Source of the DNA: Streptomyces populi
GTDB taxonomy: Bacteria > Actinomycetota > Actinomycetes > Streptomycetales > Streptomycetaceae
Length of the DNA stretch: 64,000 nt
NCBI RefSeq assembly: GCF_002911015.1
Contig: NZ_KZ626841.1
Location: forward strand, 170,054 to 234,053
Reading direction: 5' to 3'
This document shows positions 59,615 to 64,000 of the stretch, one piece after another. The notes under the pieces were generated by a model, which saw only the letters and a list, made by a program, of their open reading frames with translations, searched no databases and had not been told where the DNA came from. Positions within the stretch are counted from its first letter, which is position 1, and the number at the start of each line of letters is the position of its first letter. The translations under genes were made by a program, and so were the position numbers.

Positions 59615-61681
59615 CTACTTCGCGCGGGCGACCAGGAGGGCGACGTCGTCGTGGTCGTCGGAGTTGCGCAGGCCGTACAGGAGGAGGTCGCAGATCTCCT
59701 CCAGCGGTCTGTCCGGCTCGTCGAGGAAACCGAGGAGGACGTTCAGCCGGTCGTCGATGGGATGCAGCCGGGTCTCGACGAGACCGTCGGTGTAGAGGAC
59801 GAGCAGGTCACCCGGGTTGAGTTCGACGGTGGTGGTCTCGAAGGAGATGCCGCCGACGCCCAGGGGGGCGCCCGAGGGCAGCTCCAGCAGCGCGGGAGCG
59901 CCGTCGGAGGGGACGAGCGCGGGCGGCATGTGTCCGGCGTTGGCGATGCGGCACTGTCTGCTGTGGGGGTCGTACACGGCGTAGAGACACGTCACGATGT
60001 AGTGCTCCAGATCGCACGTGATCTTGTCGAGGTGGTGGAGCACGTCGCCGGGGTCGAGGTCGAGGTCGGCGTAGGCGCAGGTGGCGGTGCGCAGCCGGCC
60101 CATCGTGGCGGCGGCGTCGATGCCGTTGCCCATGACGTCGCCCACGACCAGGGTGGTCCGGTCGTCGGCCAGCGGGATCACGTCGTACCAGTCGCCGCCG
60201 ACCTCGCTGGTGGACTGGGCCGGCTGGTAGCGGGACGCGACCTCCAGACCGGTGAGGTGCGGCGGGTGATCGGGCAGCAGGCTGCGCTGGAGCGTGACGG
60301 CGGTGTTGCGCACGCTCTGGAACCAGCGGGCGTTGTCCATGGCCACGGCGGCACGGGTGGCCAGCTCACCGGCGAGCACCACGTCGTCCTCGTCGAAGGG
60401 GCGCGGATTGCGGGTGCGCTTGAGGTCGAGGGCGCCGAGCACCTCACCGTGCGCGATCAGCGGCACCGCGAGGTACGAATGGACACCGGCCCGGGCCAGG
60501 AGGGACGTGCCCTCGGCGTCGCGGGCGATGCGCGGCAGGTCGCGCTCACCGACGTGCCGCACCAGGACCGGTCTGCCGGTGTGGACGCACAGGGTCACCA
60601 GACGGTCGCCGTCGTACGTCGTCAGGTCGCCGGGAGGGTCGGCGGCGCGCAGTGCCACGGTGGGGTGCGAGGCCTTGAGCGCGAGGGCGCGGAAGAACTC
60701 CGGGCCGTTGTCCGGCCTGCGCCTCTGGCGGCAGGCCAGGACGGAGTCGAGGACGTCGACGGCGACCACGTCGGCCAGTTCGGGGGTGGCGATCTCGGCC
60801 AGTTCGCGGGCGGTCTGCTCGACCTCCAGGGTGGTGCCGACGCGGGTGGAGGCGCTGGCGACGAGCGCCAGGCGACGCCGTGCGCGGTCGGCCTCGGCCG
60901 CCGCGCGATGGCGTTCGGTGACGTCGACGACCGAGGTGGCCGCGCCCAGGACGCGCCCGCCCGGGTCCGCCAGCCGGTAGAAGGACAGGGACCAGGCGTG
61001 TTCGTGGTCGGGATCGGACGGCGGGCGGCCCACGTGGTACTGGTCGAGCAGCGGTGTGCCGGTGGTGAGCACCTGACGCAGCGCCGACTCGACGGTGTCC
61101 ACGTCGGGGAAGGGCAGCGTCTCCCGCAGATGACGGCCGACGTGGTCCTCGGCGGGGATGCCGTCGATCCGTTCCAGCGCCGGATTGACCATGAGGTAGC
61201 ACAGATCGGGGTCCAACAGGGCCAGCCCGATGGGCGACTGGTTGATCAGCTGCTCGGAGAGGGCCAGATCGGTCTCGACGCGCTGGAGCAGCGTGTGGTC
61301 GGCCGCGATGCCCAGGGCGTAGACGTCCCCGAGGTCGTCCAGGAGCCGCATGTTGCGGAACTCCATGAGACGGGTGCTGCCGTCCTTGTGCCGGATGGGG
61401 AACGCGCCCGCCCAACTGCGCCCCGTCTCCAGCACGTCGGCGAACAGTTCGGTGACGGACTGCAGGTTCTCGGGATGGATGATCAGCCGCGCCGCGTACT
61501 TGCCGAGGGCTTCCTCCGCCGTGTACCCGATGAGTTCCTCGGCCTGCGGGGTCCAGAACACGATGCGACCGTCGGCGTCGAGGACCAGCGCGCCCACCCG
61601 CAGGACGTCCAGCAGGCCGGTCGGCCGGGACGCCTCGGCTCCGTGGCCCGTACTGTCGGACTGTGTGGACTCGGCTGTCAT
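59615..61681 (-). CDS. PAS-PAS-GAF-SpoIIE phosphatase (RsbU-like)
   Basis: The 688-residue protein has two PAS domains (about 20-130 and 140-260), a GAF domain (about 280-450) and a C-terminal SpoIIE domain (about 470-685). All phosphatase motifs are intact: VGGDWYDVIPL, VGDVMGNGIDAAATMG, LVLYTDGLVETR and HDDVALLVAR. It should dephosphorylate a STAS-type anti-anti-sigma in response to PAS/GAF signals. There is no HATPase domain. ATG 61681 follows a GGAGGAGGG stretch. It diverges from the next SpoIIE gene with a 251-bp shared promoter gap. Confidence 0.93.
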   Translation of the reverse strand: MTAESTQSDSTGHGAEASRPTGLLDVLRVGALVLDADGRIVFWTPQAEELIGYTAEEALGKYAARLIIHPENLQSVTELFADVLETGRSWAGAFPIRHKDGSTRLMEFRNMRLLDDLGDVYALGIAADHTLLQRVETDLALSEQLINQSPIGLALLDPDLCYLMVNPALERIDGIPAEDHVGRHLRETLPFPDVDTVESALRQVLTTGTPLLDQYHVGRPPSDPDHEHAWSLSFYRLADPGGRVLGAATSVVDVTERHRAAAEADRARRRLALVASASTRVGTTLEVEQTARELAEIATPELADVVAVDVLDSVLACRQRRRPDNGPEFFRALALKASHPTVALRAADPPGDLTTYDGDRLVTLCVHTGRPVLVRHVGERDLPRIARDAEGTSLLARAGVHSYLAVPLIAHGEVLGALDLKRTRNPRPFDEDDVVLAGELATRAAVAMDNARWFQSVRNTAVTLQRSLLPDHPPHLTGLEVASRYQPAQSTSEVGGDWYDVIPLADDRTTLVVGDVMGNGIDAAATMGRLRTATCAYADLDLDPGDVLHHLDKITCDLEHYIVTCLYAVYDPHSRQCRIANAGHMPPALVPSDGAPALLELPSGAPLGVGGISFETTTVELNPGDLLVLYTDGLVETRLHPIDDRLNVLLGFLDEPDRPLEEICDLLLYGLRNSDDHDDVALLVARAK

Positions 61682-61932
61682 CCCTGGCCCTCCTCCACCG
61701 GCCGGCGCGGTGTGCCGGGCTCCGTCGCCGCGGCCCGGCACCTGTGTGCCGACCCCGGCCCTTCCATGCTGCGCCCTGCCCCCGGGCTTGCCCACTCCAG
61801 AACTCCCCGTTGGCATGTCCAGGATCGGAAGGCGGGCTTCCGTGCGGTGCCGTCCCGGGGCGTCGGTCGTCCGCCGGTCCTGCGGATCGGGCGGACAAGC
61901 AGGAACATGGTCGTGTAGAGGATGAGAGCTTC
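61682..61932. promoter_or_regulatory. Divergent promoter gap between two SpoIIE genes
   Basis: The 251-base gap separates two divergent PAS/GAF/SpoIIE genes. I see no strong dyad or clear -10/-35 pair. The rightward gene has GAGGATGAGAG as its ribosome site. Confidence 0.4.
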
Positions 61933-64000
61933 ATGGTTTCTGCGCAGGAAGGTTCCGACGCGCCCGTGTCCGAAGGACCGGGCGGTCCCCTTGACGCGTC
62001 CAGCGACGCGGCGGCGGTGGTGTCCGGCGACGGGGTGGTGATGGGCTGGACCAGGGGAGCCGAAGCACTTCTCGGCCACCCGGCGGCCGAGGCGGTCGGC
62101 GCCCCGGTGGCCCGTCTGCTCGCCCTGCCCAGGGATCCCTCGCGCGTGGCGGCGGTCGCGGAGCGCTGCCGCGGCGGAATGGGCTGGAGCGGCCACATCC
62201 CCCTGCGGCACCGTGACGGCCGGAGCGTCGACGCGGACCTGCGCGTCTCCGCGTCCTTCCGCATGGGCGGGAACGAGTGCTTCCTGATCTCGGCACGCGA
62301 CCGCAGACGGCAGTGGACGGTGGGCCGAAATTTCCTCGACGGGTTCCTGACCCGCTCGCCGGTGGGCATGGCGGTGCTCGATCTGCAGCTGCGCTACGTC
62401 TGGATGAACGACACCCTGGAGCACCTCGGCGGTGTGCCCCGCGCGCAGCGGCTCGGGCGCCGGCTGACCGAACTGCTGCCGGGGTTGCAGGCGGAGACCA
62501 TCGAGGGACTGATGCGCAAGGTCCTGGCGACCGGCGAGCCGATGATCGACTACGAGTACCTGGGATGGAGCTGGGCCGACCCGCACCGCCGGCACGCCTA
62601 CTCCTCCTCCTTCTTCCCGCTGCTCGGCGCCGACAACTCCTACACGGGCGTCTGCTACATGGTCCTGGACGTCACCGAGCGGTGGAACGCCCGGCAGCTC
62701 CTGTCGCTGGTCAACGAGGCCGGCACCACCATCGGCGGGACCCTCGACGTCATGCGCACGGCACAGGAGATCGCCGACTTCGCCGTTCCCCGCTTCGCGG
62801 ACTTCGTCATCGTCGACCTCCTGGAATCCGTCCTCAGCACCGAGGGACACGGAGCCTGGCTGTCGGACGCGGGCCCCGCCCCCGCCAAGCCGGTGATGCG
62901 GCGCGCGGGCATGAGCTCGGTTCGGGAGGGGTGCCCGGAAGCCGTGGCCAGGGTCGGCGACCGGGCGGACTTCCTGCCGCCGCCCCACGACGTGCACCTG
63001 CTCACCAGCGGCGAACCGGTCCTCATCCAGGTGCTCGACCCGGACGACGACCTGTGGCTCGCCGAGGAGCCCGAGCGGGCGGCCAGCATCCGCCGGTACG
63101 GGCTGCACTCCCTCATCTCCGTGCCGATGCGGGCGCGCAACACCGCTCTCGGACTCACCACGTTCCTCCGCTCGCTCAACCCGGTCTCCTTCCAGCCCGA
63201 CGACGTCCTGCTGGCCCGCGAGGTGGTGGCCCGCGCGGCACTGTGCGTCGACAACGCCCGCCGCTACACCCGCGAACACACGGCGGCGGTCACCCTCCAG
63301 CGCAGTCTGCTGCCGCACGCGCTGTCGGGCGGGACCGCGCTGGAGGTGGCCTCCTCCTACCTGCCGGCGGACCCGAGCGGCGGGGTCGGCGGCGACTGGT
63401 TCGACGTCATCCCGCTGTCCGGAGCCAGGGTGGGCCTGGTCGTCGGCGACGTGGTCGGCCACGGCATCAACGCGGCGGCCACCATGGGCCGGCTGCGCAC
63501 CGCGGTGCAGACCCTCGCCGACATGGAGCTGCCCCCCGACGAACTGCTGGCGCACCTCGACGACCTCGTGCTCCGGCTCAGCGAGGAACGCACCCAGGAA
63601 CAGCGGGCCGGCGGGAGCGCCATGGAGCGGGATGCCGACCGCGACACGACCTCGTCCTTCCTCGGGGCGACCTGCCTCTACGCCGTCTACGACCCCGTCA
63701 CCAGGCGGTGCTCGATGGCCCGGGCCGGACATCCGCCCCCCGTGTTCGTCGCCCCCGACGGGCGCGTCTCCTATCCGGAGCTGCCCGCCGGTCCTCCGCT
63801 CGGCCTCGGCGGCATGGCCTTCGAGAGCAGGGAGGTCGAACTCGACGAGAACAGCCTCATCGGCCTCTACACCGACGGTCTCGTGGCGGGAGCGCACTAC
63901 GACATGGAGCTCGGCATGGAACAGCTGGGGGAACTGCTCGCCCGTCCGGACCCCGACCTCGAAGCACTGTGCTCGGCGGCGGTACGGCAGCTCGTGCCCG
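61933..64000 (+). CDS. PAS-PAS-GAF-SpoIIE phosphatase, 3' end beyond window
   Basis: The frame opens at ATG 61933 and has no stop before the window ends, giving 689 visible residues. Two PAS domains (about 20-115 and 130-255, with SPVGMAVLDLQLRYVWMNDTL), a GAF domain (about 265-445, with TLDVMRTAQEIADFAVPRFADFVIVDLLESVL) and a SpoIIE domain (from about 460) are present. Motifs VGGDWFDVIPL, VGDVVGHGINAAATMG and GLYTDGLV are intact. The GAF and SpoIIE parts resemble those of the protein at 56411. A C-terminal HATPase domain may follow outside the window, as in that relative. Confidence 0.9.
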   Translation, partial: MVSAQEGSDAPVSEGPGGPLDASSDAAAVVSGDGVVMGWTRGAEALLGHPAAEAVGAPVARLLALPRDPSRVAAVAERCRGGMGWSGHIPLRHRDGRSVDADLRVSASFRMGGNECFLISARDRRRQWTVGRNFLDGFLTRSPVGMAVLDLQLRYVWMNDTLEHLGGVPRAQRLGRRLTELLPGLQAETIEGLMRKVLATGEPMIDYEYLGWSWADPHRRHAYSSSFFPLLGADNSYTGVCYMVLDVTERWNARQLLSLVNEAGTTIGGTLDVMRTAQEIADFAVPRFADFVIVDLLESVLSTEGHGAWLSDAGPAPAKPVMRRAGMSSVREGCPEAVARVGDRADFLPPPHDVHLLTSGEPVLIQVLDPDDDLWLAEEPERAASIRRYGLHSLISVPMRARNTALGLTTFLRSLNPVSFQPDDVLLAREVVARAALCVDNARRYTREHTAAVTLQRSLLPHALSGGTALEVASSYLPADPSGGVGGDWFDVIPLSGARVGLVVGDVVGHGINAAATMGRLRTAVQTLADMELPPDELLAHLDDLVLRLSEERTQEQRAGGSAMERDADRDTTSSFLGATCLYAVYDPVTRRCSMARAGHPPPVFVAPDGRVSYPELPAGPPLGLGGMAFESREVELDENSLIGLYTDGLVAGAHYDMELGMEQLGELLARPDPDLEALCSAAVRQLVP

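Noticed and set aside
58532..61918. 1128-codon plus-strand frame over the YihY and minus-strand SpoIIE genes
   Set aside because: It runs antisense to the intact SpoIIE motifs and out of frame with YihY, and has no recognisable domain.
1..64000. tRNA, rRNA, CRISPR arrays, insertion sequences, prophage genes
   Set aside because: I looked for cloverleaf-like blocks, spaced direct repeats with spacers, transposases and integrases and found none.

Overview
The window is 64 kb of very GC-rich DNA with strong G/C at third codon positions, GTG starts, twin-arginine and Ala-X-Ala signal peptides, many TetR regulators, SpoIIE-type phosphatases paired with HATPase anti-sigma proteins, and rare TTA codons. 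This fits a Streptomyces (or close actinomycete) chromosome, probably accessory or near-arm sequence because secreted hydrolases are frequent. I see no tRNA, rRNA, CRISPR array, insertion sequence or prophage. Both ends cut through genes.

Layout. 1-3.3 kb: the end of a secreted protein, a small unknown gene, a Ppx/GppA-family protein, a small HATPase and an OsmC protein. 3.3-7.2 kb: a tetR-DUF2993 operon and an MMPL exporter that share a tandem 14-bp operator. 7.5-11.2 kb: a SpoIIE phosphatase, a stand-alone MASE1 membrane sensor and phosphoglucomutase (pgm). 11.2-15.3 kb: a serine hydrolase divergent from its likely TetR repressor, a DUF2267 protein, an ABM monooxygenase, and a DUF2975-XRE pair behind an AT-rich repeat operator. 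15.4-18.9 kb: a tightly coupled membrane-lipid operon (PAP2-DAG kinase fusion, YihY, PAP2). 19-22 kb: small secreted or unknown proteins and a tendamistat-family alpha-amylase inhibitor. 22.2-24.6 kb: a Ser/Thr kinase overlapping a partner gene that shares its extracellular domain. 24.7-30.5 kb: oxidoreductase, CdaR-like regulator, TetR with FBP/FusB-type protein, a Lys/Ala-rich winged-helix protein, HATPase and a membrane protein. 30.6-36.4 kb: GH15, MDMPI-like and DUF1330 proteins, a GH18 chitinase with DasR-type boxes, and TetR. 37-56.3 kb: a secreted enzyme region (lipase, alpha/beta hydrolase, S1 protease, S8 protease, GH16 and GH64 beta-1,3-glucanases) with a fused sensor-like substrate-binding protein, a second kinase and a TPR protein. 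56.4-64 kb: three PAS/GAF/SpoIIE proteins and a second YihY-type protein.

How they work together (inference). Two themes dominate. One is partner-switching stress signalling: four SpoIIE-domain proteins, two free HATPases and a MASE1 sensor. The other is extracellular polymer use: chitinase, two glucanases, proteases, lipase and an amylase inhibitor, controlled by DasR-like and LacI-like operators and by TTA codons (bldA). Of the items I would look at first, the kinase plus duplicated sensor partner, the substrate-binding protein fused to an unrecognised cytoplasmic region, and the SpoIIE protein that has lost its TDG motif are the least explained by standard annotation.
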